Origin: Topomyia yanbarensis
Lineage: Eukaryota; Arthropoda; Insecta; Diptera; Culicidae
Reading direction: 5' to 3'
Assembly (NCBI RefSeq): GCF_030247195.1
Contig: NC_080671.1
Location: 5,298,501-5,362,500 of the forward strand
Length of the DNA stretch: 64,000 nucleotides
Positions 11,684 through 23,940 of this stretch are shown here, piece after piece (the stretch's first letter is position 1; each line of letters starts with the position of its first letter). A model generated the notes under the pieces. The model was not told where the DNA came from and made no database searches. It saw only the letters and a program-made list of their open reading frames with translations. The translations under genes and the position numbers were made by a program.

Positions 11684-12260
11684 ATGGCGACTGCCACGCG
11701 AAATAAAAAGGCAAAGCAGCTCAAACATCTGCACGCCTGGCGTGCCTATATTGTGGGATCCATTGATCTGATCCGTGATTTCGAGGAAACGTTTGACGAA
11801 TCAAAATCATCCGAAATTCCTTTCCGCATTGAGCGGCTCGATAAACTGATTGATGAGCTCGAAGGCATTGAAACCGAGCTCGATTCTATGCGGTGCGGTG
11901 ATCCCATATTTTCAGAATCCCGCGCAGAGTTGCAGACACTGTACTTTCGCCTGAAAGGCTCTTTGACTAGCAAACTGCCCGTCAAACCAGTTTCTCGTAG
12001 CGTCCCAGTGATTGATACTACTAATGTACCTTCTGGTATGCGTCTCCCAGAGCTGAGTTTGATGGGAACCCTGAAGAATCGGCTGGTTTCCACGATTTGT
12101 TTAAAGCGATGATCCATGATAATGTTTCGTTTTCAAACATCCAAAAGCTGCACTATCTTCGAGCATCATTGAAAGGGGACGCAGCTCGCATCATTTGCTC
12201 TCTTCCACCAGTTATGCTATTGCCTGGAAGATAGTTTCCGATCGCTACGAAGATAAAGCA
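11684..12260 (+). pseudogene. BEL/Pao gag fragment
   Basis: ATG at 11684 opens a 142-codon frame (MATATRNKKAKQLKHLHAWR) rich in charged helical segments, ending after a frameshift near 12060. The next frame continues with FHDLFKAMIHDNVSF and KLHYLRASLKGDAARII, the region that BEL gag proteins share just after their N-terminal coiled region. Stops follow near 12260, where the element jumps to pol. The family forms the particle shell of the element. Confidence 0.75.
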
Positions 12261-12286
12261 TGAAGCCGATCCTATTAGACAGTACC

Positions 12287-13632
12287 GTTTGAACACTGTT
12301 ACTTACGGTCCCGCATGTGCGCCTTATCTCGCGACAAGGACTCTGAACCAGCTTGCAGAAGACGTCGGTAAGGATTTTCCACTAGCAGCGCCGATCGTGA
12401 AGGAATGCTTCTATGTAGACGATCTGCTGACTGGATCCGACAGCTTGGAAGCCATAGTAGAAACAAGTAAACAGTTGACCAGTTTACTCAGCAGAGCGGG
12501 ATTCCCACTCAGGAAGTGGAGTGCCAACCACCCGGCCATTTTAGAACAAATTCCGGAAAGGGACCGTGAAATATTGACAGTACTAGAGCTTGACCAATCA
12601 CCTTCAATTAAAACTCTGAGTATTTTATGGTTTCCATCGGATGATACGTTCGGTTTCAAGGTTCCTCAGCTACCAAAACTTGACAGAGTGACTAAACGCA
12701 TCGCTCTCTCTGAGATGTCTCAACTTTTCGATCCTTTGGGCCTCGTCGGACCAGTAGTCGTCAGTGTCAAAATGTTCGTTCAGCCGTTGTGGCAGGAGAA
12801 TCTGAATTGGGACGATGAGCTTCCGAATAAGTTACAATCCTGGTGGCTGTCCTTCCGAGCATCCATTGGACTCATACAAAATCTTCGTGTGCCTAGATGG
12901 GTTCTAGGCTCTCCTTCTGATTGCTACGATCTTCATTGCTTCACGGATGCTTCTGAGAAGGGATACGGGTGCTGCATTTACATCGTTTCAACTGCCGGTA
13001 GTACAAAAGCAAGCCACCTTCTTATCGCCAAGTCTCGTGTAGCTCCAGCAGGTGGGCTCAGCATTTCACGTTTGGAACTGTGTGCTGTTGTCCTGGGAAG
13101 CCAATTAGCTGATAGTGTTCTCAGTTCGACTAAATTTACCGGAAAGGTGACGTTTTGGACAGATTCCACCATTGTCCTTCACTGGATAACTTCCCCACCT
13201 TCTACATGGAAGGTATTCGTGTCAAACCGCATCGCCGGAATTCAACGGCTTACTAAGAACTTCCAGGGGCATCACATCCCTACCACAGACAATCCAGCAG
13301 ATCGAATATCAAGAGGAGCAGAGCCCCAGCAGCTACTGCAGGATATTCTTTGGTGGAGTGGACCACCTTGCCTATTACTTTCAGCGGAAGATTGGCCAGA
13401 TTCATTTTTCGCATTGTCACCATCTATGATTGAGCAGCAAGTGACCGAACGCAAGTCAACCGTGGCCCTTCATGTGCATTCTCCTGATGATTCACTGATC
13501 CATGCATATTCAGAACTTGCTCCCCTGCTGAGGATTACAGCTTACTGCAAGCGATTCGCATCCAACTGTAGAGCTGCCAAACAAGATCGTAATTCAGAAA
13601 AGACACGCTACACGAATACGATAATGCTCTAA
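12287..13632 (+). pseudogene. BEL/Pao pol: C-terminal reverse transcriptase and RNase H
   Basis: A 447-codon frame opens in the reverse transcriptase palm: VTYGPACAPYLATRTL, then FYVDDLLTGSD (catalytic VDD, near 12410). It runs through LFDPLGLVGPVVV and the RNase H motifs FTDASEKGYG (about 12940) and TDSTIVLHWI (about 13160), then HIPTTDNPADRISRG. It lacks the protease and the N-terminal fingers. The long open frame in spite of the deletion suggests the truncation is not ancient. It ends by frameshift into the integrase region. Confidence 0.85.
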
Positions 13633-13670
13633 AATCGCTCATCAGCCTTTCGCAACAAACTGCCTTCAGC

Positions 13671-15024
13671 GTGGAGCTGCAATACTTGCGTTGTCAAGAT
13701 GGAGACAAACGTGCACTAAGGGATGCTCAATTTAAGTCGCCCATCAAGAACCTCGATTTGATGTTTGATTCAATTGGTCTACTTCGCATCCATGGACGTC
13801 TTTCGGAGCTACCAAGATCCTACGATAGTCGTTTCCCGATGGTCTTACCGGCTGATCATCATCTCTCAAAATTGATTGCAAGATCGATCCATCATCAAAC
13901 ACTTCATGCCGGACTACGCAACTACTCGCGACAATCAGTCAGCGCTTCTCGCCAGGTACCTTGCTCGAAGGACAGTCCACCATTGCGTGACGTGTGTCCG
14001 TTGTCGTCCAAAAGTAAGTGAGCAGTACATGGCACCATTACCTGCTACACGCATTACACCAGCGAAGGTTTTCGAACATACGGGGTTGGATTACTGTGGG
14101 CCGTTTCTCGTTCGACAGCTCGCGGGAAGGGGCGCTTCGGTAAAAGTCTGAGTCGCAGTGTACGTTTGTTTCGCCGTAAAAGCCGTGGTGCTAGACATCG
14201 TCGTCGGGTTGTCAGCAGCCGCATGTGTCAATTCGCTTAGACGCTTCGTCAGTCGAATCGGTCGCGTTCGCGTAATACACTGCGATAACAGCACCTCGTT
14301 CGTCGGCGCGTTTCGCGAAGTTGAGGAGATGCGACAACAATTCATCGAACAGCTGAAATCCAGCCAGTGGACGAACGAGTGCTTGGAGAAAGGCATTGAA
14401 ATCCAGTTTATTCCCCACGAGCACCGCACTTCGGCGGGCTATGGGAGGCGGCAGTGAAGGCGTTCAAGCACCATCTTTACCGCATCATGGGGTCTTCACC
14501 GTATCACTTGGACGATCTACGCACAGCAGTCGCTCAGGCCAAGGGCATCTTGAACTCTCGACCCTTAACACCGCTATCCAATAATCCAGAAGATCTATCC
14601 GTGCTCACTCCAGCTCACTTTATTCTGGGCGAATCTGTCTTTTGCCTCCCCGAACCAGATCTTGCTAATATTTCCATTAATCGCCTTTCCCACTTCCAGG
14701 CGACTCAGAGATCCATCAACGCTGGTCAAAAGAGTACATCAGCCTTTTGCACCAACGGCCAGCCAAGTGGCGGAAATCTACCGAGTTCAAAATTGGTTCG
14801 ATGATTATTCTGAAAAAGGACAACCCTCCTCCCCAACAATGGCCTCTCGGGCGCATTGTGGCTGTCTACCGAACAAGGATGGAATCGTGCGGGTTGTAGA
14901 CGTGCGTACGCAAGCTGGCATTCATCGTAGAGCCACCACACAGGTTTGCTTGCTGCCCATTGAGGAACCGCAGAACGAAAACCATGTCGATTCCGCGCAG
15001 CCGAACATCGAAGAACTACCTTAG
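13671..15024 (+). pseudogene. BEL/Pao integrase region
   Basis: A HH-CC zinc-binding domain is readable as IHHQTLHAGLRNYSRQ (near 13890) followed by CVTCVRCRPK. The catalytic core has GLDYCGPFLV (about 14086), HCDNSTSFVGAF (about 14280) and, in another frame, GGLWEAAVKAF (about 14438), giving the D, D and E of the DDE site. The tail includes LNSRPLTPLSNNPEDLSVL and LTPAHFILGES. At least three frame changes (near 13930, 14440 and 14720) break it. Integrase inserts element DNA into the genome. Confidence 0.8.
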
Positions 15025-15065
15025 CATGCTTTCGGTTGAATGCAACGCTTCAACGGGGGCCGGGA

Positions 15066-15440
15066 TGTTGCGGAACTTGACACCTACTGCATACTTACCT
15101 TGATGAAACCAACTCAACTTACCTGAAACAAAACCTAAAATATAAATAAACAAAACCAATGTAAAATATACTCACCTAGAATACACTTACCTTGCCTCCG
15201 CTTAATCATGAAGCTGAAAATGAAACACGCTCACATCCAACATGTAATGAAGGTAGGAAAGGAAACGAAAACGAGAATTATACTTCACTTATCACATATA
15301 ATTCGACGAGTAAAGTGCATTTTTGAAACCGTCCGAAACCCAGTTCTTTTCGCGCTGATTTCGCTACTTGTTCCGCGTCCGGGAAGTGAGTTCACTAGGA
15401 ACCTGTAAGGCCGGATAGCAACCGGTGATATTACACAACA
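15066..15440 (+). repeat. Candidate 3' LTR of BEL element
   Basis: Begins TGTTGCGGAACTTGACACC directly after a purine-rich tract and can end at ...TTACACAACA near 15440, giving the usual TG...CA ends. A full matching 5' LTR is not found in front of gag; only the end-like sequence near 9981 resembles it. Confidence 0.5.
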
Positions 15441-15760
15441 AGTCGTGAGGGCAGAGATCAAAGGTCCATTGGCACTGCTGGCGATGTGCTGCCCGGATGA
15501 GCTCAGGGTAATCGTGGAGAGTCTTTCTCCACGGCATAATCCAACTAAGCGGCTGTCAACGGAGAGGTAGAACCAGAAATTATCAGATATGTGCAGGTCT
15601 TCTATGTCGATCTTCTGACAGTGACGAAGAGTTAGAAAGTGAAGAAAGCTCCCGGCTTTGATGAAATCTCCAACGAGACATTAAAAACTCCACATGGGCG
15701 TTATCAGGGTCACACCCTTCCTGACCCAAGTGCGTATAATAATTTATCGTGGTGTATGGC
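15441..15760 (+). pseudogene. Short reverse-transcriptase fragment of a non-LTR element
   Basis: At 15642-15690 the plus strand reads KKAPGFDEISNETLK, the conserved K-APG-D start of the non-LTR reverse transcriptase, with recognisable but frame-broken sequence on both sides. It is too short to assign to a clade. Confidence 0.5.
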
Positions 15761-16113
15761 GCAGATCTTTTCAGCTTTTCTACAAAAAGAGTGCTGAAAG
15801 TGTCGTTTAAGGGAACACTTTAAATTTCTCGAGCTGTGTTTGTAAGCTATGCATGTGGGCTCTTGCCATAATAGGCACACTTTTCAGCATTCCCAATGCA
15901 AGAGATTCGCTGCGTTATTGTCACACCAAGTTGCATTTGGAGCAATTAGGCAAAGCATGACACGCGGGACAAACACGATCCTACGATGATCCATACCGAA
16001 TGAGATGTAATTAAACGCGAAGCAATCCCGCCAAAGACCATCCCGATAAAAGTGTGAAGGAACACACCATTTTGTCCCGTCCAGTGCGATTGCCATTGAA
16101 GATCTTCGCTCAC

Positions 16114-16115
<2 letters not shown>

Positions 16116-16160
<45 letters not shown>
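16116..16160. repeat. (GA)n microsatellite
   Basis: About 22 perfect GA units. The GAGA-type tract is likely polymorphic. Confidence 0.95.
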
Positions 16161-16162
<2 letters not shown>

Positions 16163-16274
16163 CCCTCAATTAATAGCTACTTCAGTAGATCCAAGCATGA
16201 TCAACTCAAATCTGTGACTACACCGTCGATCTCAACTTTGTGAGAGGGCATGTAGACGCGGTAACGTTTATTTG

Positions 16275-16438
16275 CTATGGTAGAACATAACTCATCATCA
16301 TGCTTTACCGCCGACGCCGGCAAAAAATTCTTCACAAATCCTCGCCTAGAACGACCATGCGATCATTCTTCTTCCTTTCTGCTAGCATCAAGCCGGCTTC
16401 GGCGGTAAAACATGATGATGAGTTATGTTCTACCATAG
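16275..16438. mobile_element. Small inverted repeat (foldback)
   Basis: Arms 16275-16320 and 16393-16438 are reverse complements with few mismatches, beginning CTATGGTAGAACATAACTCA. The 72-bp loop holds AAATTCTTCACA, which recurs near 16490 in the same orientation. It is non-coding. Confidence 0.7.
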
Positions 16439-16874
16439 ACCATGCGGTAGACTTGGGTGCAACGCCCAACTCCTACTCTGCAGAAGGCAAAGAATTCTTC
16501 ACATTTCCTTTCGATCATGCCCATATGAGCCTGCCTAGTTCTAGTTTTCCGTTCTAAGTTTATAACTAATTCACTCTAGAACATCTATCCGTCTTTCAAT
16601 TTCATTGCTATCGTTTCTCTTAGTCTCAAATTTGCCGAAAATAGCCAACAAAATCGATACAGTAGAACCTTGCGGCAATTAAAACATAGTAACACATCGG
16701 ATTTCCACAATCCATTATGTTTAACAAATTGAAAAAAAAAAATGCAAAAATATACAGGGGTGTTTGGTAAATATTGCTTCATCACTACGATGGTGATTCA
16801 AGCGTTTATAGTTTACGTAGTGACACACTTTACCTAAAAAATTCAAACAAAACCTTAACTCGCCGAGCCGAGCT

Positions 16875-17810
16875 TAGGGTTGCCACCCCTCCGGGTTTGA
16901 CCCGGAGACTCCGGTTTTCGGAAGCGATCTCCGGGCCTCCGGGTTTTATATCAATTTCTCCGGGTTTGGTGGGAAGAAGCGCAATTTCAATTTTTGTGGA
17001 ATTATTTTATTCTTTACAAAATATTTTAAAAGTCTAAGTTAACTATTACTCTGGTTCAGATTTATTTTGTCCGACTAACTCTTCGTTTCAAGGTGGCGAG
17101 GATGAGTTCACCAAATATTGCTGATTTCTTTCACAAAGGAATGAATGAAAAATAAATCAAATTTACTCCAAATTAAGGAAAGTAATTTTTCGCTACATGC
17201 TACAATTGAAATGTTGCATCCCACTAAGTCGCTCCAAATGGTGTAAAAAAGTTATTTTGCTGCAATTTTACCAAATCACTTCACCGTTAGTGGTGCTGCA
17301 CCAAGGTATGGCAGATTTGTTCCAATCCAACTGGCTAGAGCAACATCGAGTTCTTCCGGTGTTGTTGCTACTCCTGCAGCGACCCTTAAATGGCTTGAAA
17401 GGTGAGTTTTACCCCTTTGTTGCGACCTCTGGTGATGAATAACCGACACCACAAAGTGTTTTCCATGCGATACCGCTGCCTGCCTCCTTTGCTCGCCTTT
17501 TCCTGTTAGTTGTGGAGAAGAGCAATGCTCGTTCCACTTATCCTCCACAGCGAGAGTAGCTGGTGCTTTTATATTCTATACACTTAGTCGGGGAAGTGAA
17601 ATACTACACCTGATTTAATCGAAAAAATCGTTCTCAAACGTGAACAATTTACAGCTTTACTCTATCGTAGTAATAAAAAGCAATTAAACTGCTAAAATGC
17701 CGAGCAGTCGCTTTGATCCAAATTTCTGTCTAGTTCCACCCAAAATCCACCCCCCTTCGCCGGTCTGTGAAAATCTCCGGATCAAAGCCTCTCCAGAAGT
17801 GGCAACCCTA
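16875..17810. mobile_element. Non-autonomous hAT-like element with 8-bp target duplication
   Basis: The ends are TAGGGTTGCCAC (16875) and its reverse complement GTGGCAACCCTA (ending 17810). GCCGAGCT lies exactly outside both ends (16867-16874 and 17811-17818). An 8-bp duplication with such ends fits the hAT superfamily. Subterminal CCGG-rich sequence (CTCCGG/CCGGAG units) lies near both ends. No transposase frame is present, so it would depend on a helper. Confidence 0.85.
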
Positions 17811-17818
17811 GCCGAGCT

Positions 17819-20201
17819 AATAACTTTGTTTACTTCACCGAGTGCCAGATGCAACAGCATGCTGGAAATGACCGTCATTGATTGTGAAAAAATCATTCAC
17901 TGAACCAAATTTACACCGGATTTTCCTATTAAAAGGAAATTGTTTGTTTTTGCTTTCCTTCCTCATCAATTCGTTATTTTTCAGCCACTCTTTCATGCGT
18001 CAGCTGGTAGTTTGGATATGATGGCGATGCCTACTATGCAAATATTGCTATTTAAGGTTTACCTGAAATGCTTCCAGAGAAACGATTTTGCCGTTATTTC
18101 CAGTCATCTGTGTTTCTCGTTTTTGTTTTATTATAGATGAAGGTAAACTTTCCACTATGTAATCAAACTGTTTGCGATATTGCAGCAATAGAAAATACAC
18201 GAACGCCCCGCGATCCAGCTATGCTAATCTGCTCGATCGACTCGAATTAATCACGCGCTGGCTTCAACCGTATCCGTTCGGATGCGAGAATTGCATCCAT
18301 AATTGAAAAGATAAACATTTTGATTTCGTGTCTGCCTCAATTAGTGGCGACTGGGAGGATTTTGAGGAATGCGGAAGGATAGAACCGCTGTCCATTATGA
18401 CTTACAATCGACGGGTGGAAATGGGCTATTACGCCCATGCTTTCGAAACCAGCAAGCGGTGGGTTTTGAACAATAATATTTTTCCTGCCGGAATTTGCAT
18501 ATATACCCACTCTGAAAGGATCTATTCCTCGTATGAAATTATGTTACAAAATCACAGGGATTACCGCTGAATGCCAATCGAAGTAGCCATTGGAATATTT
18601 CGATTGACCTGACAGTAGAGTGCACCGGTTAGTAAAGTTTAAATGCGGGAGACCCTACCCGACAAATTATGCAGCTTGGCTTGTAATCCATTATTGATCC
18701 CCTGGCGGTGGAAAGGGCATCATTCGACCCAAAAATAGGAGCAAGGATAACTTTAGGGAGGCAGTTTTCAACTTTGTCGGCAGGTTTAAACACATACATT
18801 CACACATACCTACCGCATGACTGTAGTTGTTTGCCTCAGTAAGTTGAGTAAGTGTCCTATCATCTGATATTTATCAAAACTAACTTTCACCAACGAGTTT
18901 GCCAATTGAAATTAGTAACTTTGGCACATTTTTCCCATGCTCTTTTCTATGGTACGTCATATATCCACTCCGTCGGCAGGGATTTTATTAATAGATTGAA
19001 AGTTTGGAAGCGGCAGTTGTTGATACTAGTCATGAGCTGTAAAATTGCATCCAAAAGGGATCATAAATCCAATAAAATTTATTTTAAAATGTTGTGTTTC
19101 AACACCGAAAGAACACATCTATCAACATTTTCGAATAAAATATTTTTTTAGTTAACTGTTTGATTGTTAGAAATTTATACGAAAAGATTTAAACGATTTT
19201 CCATTCGACTACAATGCCACTTCAATTGTAGCAACCCTGTTGTGTACAGAAAAAACTGACATCACAGTAGCCTTGACAATTGGTTGCCTCGCCGCGACGT
19301 GACTTTGCTCGGGACTCTTCGCAGCGCTGCAGGCGTGACACGCGAATGTCACGCCATTCATCTACCCTTGTTCTTAAGCAGTCCTGAAACACTCCAAACC
19401 ATGGCACAGATTAAACCGAGGCACATAAAACCACACATTATTACTACACCGGCTGGTCTCGCTTGAACCAACGGCACCGTCGGATAGCAAACGAACCACG
19501 AAACCGAAACCCCATGCTCGGTTTTGGTTTCTACTGCAGGAATGTTGCTTCCATCCCGGCTTTAACCCGGCTCTCTGGTGGGTGCAAAAATGTACAGTCC
19601 AACCGCTGACTGTGGCGCAGAGTAGGAGAGGAAGCAGAAAAAAACGTCAGTTGGTAAATTAGCACTGGAATGAGTGAACACGCTTTCTGTAAGAAGAAAA
19701 AATGAAACATAATTTTTGGATGGAGCATCTATAATTTTTGAGCAGCTTCAGGTTGAGTTTATTATCTGTTTCGCTAATCTCCGCATTGCACAAGCTACCA
19801 CGCGTCTCCATTGAATCACTGCACCAATAAAAACATACAAAACCTAACTTTAAAGTTCTTGGAAAAAATCGCAATCTACTGGTATACTGTTTTCATTATC
19901 TCAGTAAGCTTTGAAGTGCTAATTAATGTTGGATTTATCACAAGTTGTGATGTATGCTATAAATAAAATCGGTGAATAACCTTTCACCTACAGGTAAAAT
20001 TCCACATTCTTAAAAAAACTTCACCACGTATTATTAGAGACAGCTAACCTCTGTTTTGTATGTGACTGTGTTTCAAACAATGTAATCATCACAAATCTAG
20101 CAAAAAAAAATCAATGATCCTACAAATAAGAGCTACTCTTCGCTTACTTTTTCTTTGAAATGTTTGTCTAGAAAAGTATATTTTTCACTGCACTATACGC
20201 G
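17819..20201. other. Low-copy-looking sequence without recognised gene
   Basis: No known domain was seen. An 80-codon open frame at 18328-18570 (MSASISGDWEDFEECGRIEP...) has a plausible protein composition but no recognised motif and no clear splice signals. It could be an exon or chance. Confidence 0.35.
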
Positions 20202-20336
20202 ATGACACAACCCTTCTTACCATTATCATTGCTTTTCTCGACGCTTGCTTTGATCTCGACAACATCCGTAGCCGCAGAACATGACACCGTTCTCGCCTTT
20301 CCAGGGAACGCACGTCTTGATCCCAGATCAGAATAG
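20202..20336 (+). CDS. Possible small secreted peptide or first exon
   Basis: A 44-codon frame reads MTQPFLPLSLLFSTLALIST, then TSVAA and a polar tail EHDTVLAFPGNARLDPRSE before TAG at 20334. The N-terminus has the form of a signal peptide (short start, hydrophobic run, small residues VAA before a likely cut). A TATATTTTT-like box lies about 25 bases upstream. No similarity is recognised. It could be a short secreted peptide, a first exon or chance; low confidence. Confidence 0.25.
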   Translation: MTQPFLPLSLLFSTLALISTTSVAAEHDTVLAFPGNARLDPRSE

Positions 20337-21872
20337 TGTGCTGTGCCATCACAGCAGAGTCCTATTCCAATATGTTCGTAACGATATTCCCATCAGGGCG
20401 TAAATCAACTAGTTTTTCGAGATTCATAACTCACTCGTCGCTACGGGGGATTCGAGTTTCAAGAAAAGACGAATTGTGCACCGTGAGTGTGTGTGTCTGT
20501 AACATCCCATATATCGTTAGGGTGGTTCAGGTTTATGCTCACAAATGCGAGACTTTTCACCAATAAATTATTAAATCGAGACGCGTTTGGCGAAGACAAT
20601 AACACCATCACTCATCAGGCATTCACGAGTCACGTTGGGTTTCCCTCCCCCCACGCTCGCTGTTGGTTATCCGAGCCGGATAAACAACGCTCTTTTCATA
20701 GAGCACAAACCGAGACGCTGCTGGCATTTTTTTCTACTCAATCTATTCTTGTCATGAACCGTGGGGTTCACGGTTAGAATCAAGAAACGGGGAGAGGGAA
20801 TAACAAGTTGATTCTGCATCCCGATGGGAATTCAAAATTTACTAATTTGCATTTGACTAGGTAAAGACAAATGTTCATGCGGTTTGTTTAATATTAAAGC
20901 CTTAACTAACTTTTGATGAATAACTGAACAAAAGTGAGAACTTCTTCCACAGAAAAGGATTGCATCGATTTTCTCACCAGCAGCCAGTGGGCTTGAAAAT
21001 TCTTTAACAATTATTCGAGCATTGTTCCAGATTCTTTGTCTCGAGAAAAAAAAAGTTAGTTCTTTGTTCTTTCAACCGCTGTTTGAAAAGAAACTGTGAA
21101 ACGCTCGCGGTAAGAAAAGGGCGCCCGTTGGCAATTGTTGCGCGAGCAACGTTGAAATGGAAAGCTGAGCTCAATCCTATTTTCATTTTACTGTTAAGAA
21201 TGCCCTGAGACCGTGCACTGAAATGTCAAGTAATAAATGAATTGACATCAGTATAGGCTCATTACCGTCCGGCGTCACTGGATGCAGTTTTCAGTTTGCT
21301 TTGTTGGTGCTCATTCATTTGATCGGTTGGACTTTCCTCGGGAAGTGTATGATGAGTTGCTAAGGCGCCTACTAGATTTCCTTGGCTTGTGGCGGCGGAG
21401 CATTTTATTTTTATACTCACTACCGACTTATTCTATTTTTCTTTCGATTTAGCACTGTCAGTGTAATCTGTAATTTTCCTGTTGAAGCAAAAACATACCC
21501 TTTCTTAAACTGCCTGGTAGTTTGAATTGTTTTCTTTCAACGATATCAGAAGTGCAGACCCCAAAGAAGTTGAGTAGAAACACGGCTCCACCCAACAGAA
21601 ATTTAAAAATCATGGATAACCGTCCGTCCCCACAATGCGCATACAAACCGATTCAATGCATACAATGAGTTCGTCTCCATTAGTGAACGCGGTAGTGTCG
21701 TGAGTAGTGGTTTTGTCTTCTTCAGTGAATCAGTTTCCGCCCACATGACTAGCCAATCTTGTACTCTTTACTTACTATTCAAAATTTGAAACTTTTGATC
21801 GATTCAGTGACTAATTTGGAAAGTTTCAATAAATGTCTGTTTGATATTTGCAGTAGATTTTTGATTTCACAA
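20337..21872. other. No recognised genes
   Basis: Only short frames are present. One, at 20336-20477, ends at a GTGAGT that could serve as a splice donor, but its protein is not recognised. AT-rich otherwise. Confidence 0.35.
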
Positions 21873-22078
21873 ACGATCGGTATTAAGTCAGATCGGACTA
21901 AGTCTCAAAACATAAAAAAAGAGATAAAGGATAAAGAATTCCTTCAGCTACATTCGGCTTTGGCCAGATTTGAAAAATGTAACAATAAACAAGAATTATG
22001 GCAAATATAAATTTCCAATTATAATATATAGGATGCTGCGATTCAAATTTTAGACTCGTTTTTCTTGAAATCAATATT
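21873..22078. repeat. Dispersed repeat A, copy 1
   Basis: Starts GATCGGTATTAAGTCAGATC and matches, with moderate divergence, the left and central part of the complete TIR element at 29878-30126 (shared blocks include TTCAGCTACATTCGGCTTT and AACAAGAATTATGGCAAA). Its right terminus is replaced by repeat B at 22079. Confidence 0.75.
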
Positions 22079-22290
22079 GTGTGGGTTACGAATGAGTCTT
22101 AACTATATGTTGTACCGTATTATGAACATCTACGGTATCACTCTGTGTACTCACACGCAACGTGAGTGCGTACACGTGGAGTTCATCATAGCAGGCCTTG
22201 ACTTTGACTTTTTGATCTGTCGACCAGCCTATAGGTAAGACGCACGATAACATGCCGTGCTGTGTGATTCCTTTCCTTGGAATACACAAT
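22079..22290. repeat. Dispersed repeat B, copy 1
   Basis: A ~210-bp block beginning GGGTTACGAATGAGTCTTAA that recurs in the same orientation at 28757-28978 with high identity. It is non-coding. Here it directly follows repeat A. The second copy is followed by a repeat-A-type terminus, so B may be part of, or an insert in, the same family. Confidence 0.8.
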
Positions 22291-22780
22291 GGCGATCCTG
22301 CCAGGAGTTGCAAATTGTCCGCTGCAACCCAAACCGAAACCCAGGATTTCATATAAAATCATGAAAGGAAGGAATCACCCAGCATGCAAAAAAACATGTT
22401 TTTTAAAGCGCTGCGTGTGGAAAATCATGTGTCACAAAGCGAGGTTAGGTTAACACAAGCATGGCTAATTTGAAAGCGCATCGGGTTGACCGCACTATTA
22501 AAAAAAGAACAAGAATGAAAAACATACCAGTGATTAAGTAAAATATAAAAACCTATTTTAATCCACCTAGCAGTGCAATTGTGTCTTTCTCAACCATGAA
22601 TCACGAGAATGTGTGCGTTGTTTATATTCATTAAAAGCTTTTAAATGCATATATTACATTTTATTATTATACATCACATGACAACTATATACAGGAAAAA
22701 AATCATTACTCGAGTTCTAAAACTTTGAAAAAGAAAAAACAGCAACGGTAATATTGAGCTGAAAAAAGATGCAAAATCGA
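22291..22780. other. No recognised feature
   Basis: AT-rich non-coding sequence between repeat B and the ~335-bp tandem-unit repeat. Confidence 0.4.
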
Positions 22781-22949
22781 CAGTCCCAAAAAGTCGATTT
22801 TCATAAAACAAAAATTTTTCGAGATAGCATAAAATCTCGACGTTTCATGCATTTTAAAGATGTTTGGCATCAAAAATACGAATTCGATTTCTGAAATTTC
22901 ATGGAGTCCCCCCTTTGAAAAAAAATTTTGAGTTCCGGCTTATATAGGA

Positions 22950-23940
22950 ATTTCATATGTGACCGGACGATTTAGTCTATATTTCCGGACCCATATAAGC
23001 GGCCCGTACGAAATTTTATAGACATCTGTGGGGATATTATAGCTATCATTTGGGACTAAGTTTGTGAAAATCTGCCCAACCATTTCCGGGAAACTGATGT
23101 GAGTTCGTCATCTTTGAAAGATGGCGGTTTTTCCCGGGCACTTCCGGAAACGGGTGGTCAATGTAGTCAACGAAAGTTTGGTTGGCCGTCGGTGACCTAG
23201 AACAGCAAATTGAAGTTGTTTGAGAGACATTTTAGCGAATTTTTTTATCTATTTTGCTTTCATCGGAGTATCGGTTTGAATCGCAATTTGCTATGTGATC
23301 GCACGCCACAACCCGTAACTCCGGAACCAGAAGTTGGATCGAGATGAAATTAAATAGCCATTTACGGGTACGCAATACCTTTCATTTGAGACCAAGTTTA
23401 GTTGAATCGGTCTAGCCATCTCCGAGAAACCGATGTGACTGTTATTCTGAATTTAGATACTTCCGCCGGGGCTTCCGGAACCGATGATGGTGGCCAATGT
23501 GGCCAAAGAGACTTTGAATGGATGTTAGTGACCTAATACTGCAAATCGAAGCAGTTGTGGTCATATTTTGGAAAATTTTTCACCTTTATACATTCATTGC
23601 AGAATTTATTAAAATCGACATTTTCTGCGTGATCGTGCTCACCACCCTGTAATTCCGGAACCGAAAGCCGGATCCATCAGAAATTCAATAGCAGCCTATG
23701 GGAACGTTGCACCTTTCATTTGAGACTAAGTTTGTCAAAGTCGGTTCAGCCATCTCTGAGAAAAATGAGTGACATTTTTGGTCACATACACACACAGACG
23801 CACATACACACACATACATACAGACATTTGCCGAACTCGACGAACTGAATCGAATGGTATATGACACTCGGCCCTCCGGGCCTCCGTTAAAAAGTCGGTT
23901 TTCAGAGCAATTGCAATACCTTTCTATTGAGAAAGGCAAA
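22950..23940. repeat. Dispersed repeat built of about three ~335-bp degenerate units
   Basis: Related blocks recur at about 23051, 23387 and 23719 (TTTGAGACTAAGTTTG..., then CCATCTCTGAGAAA-like and GATGTGA-like text). Matching CCGGAACC-rich blocks lie about 80 bases before the second and third. The last unit and its flank (from about 23632) form the left inverted arm around the Gypsy remnant. It is non-coding and probably a high-copy mosquito repeat. Confidence 0.6.

Larger units (their letters stand above)
11684..15440 (+). mobile_element. BEL/Pao LTR retrotransposon, internally deleted
   Basis: In order on the plus strand: gag (11684), a truncated reverse transcriptase with RNase H (about 12287-13632), integrase (about 13671-15024), a purine-rich tract (AACGGGGGCCGGGA ending at 15065) and a 3' LTR candidate from 15066. 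Gag runs directly into the middle of the reverse transcriptase near 12285, so protease and the N-terminal part of pol are missing. The order and protein style are those of the BEL/Pao superfamily. Confidence 0.82.
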
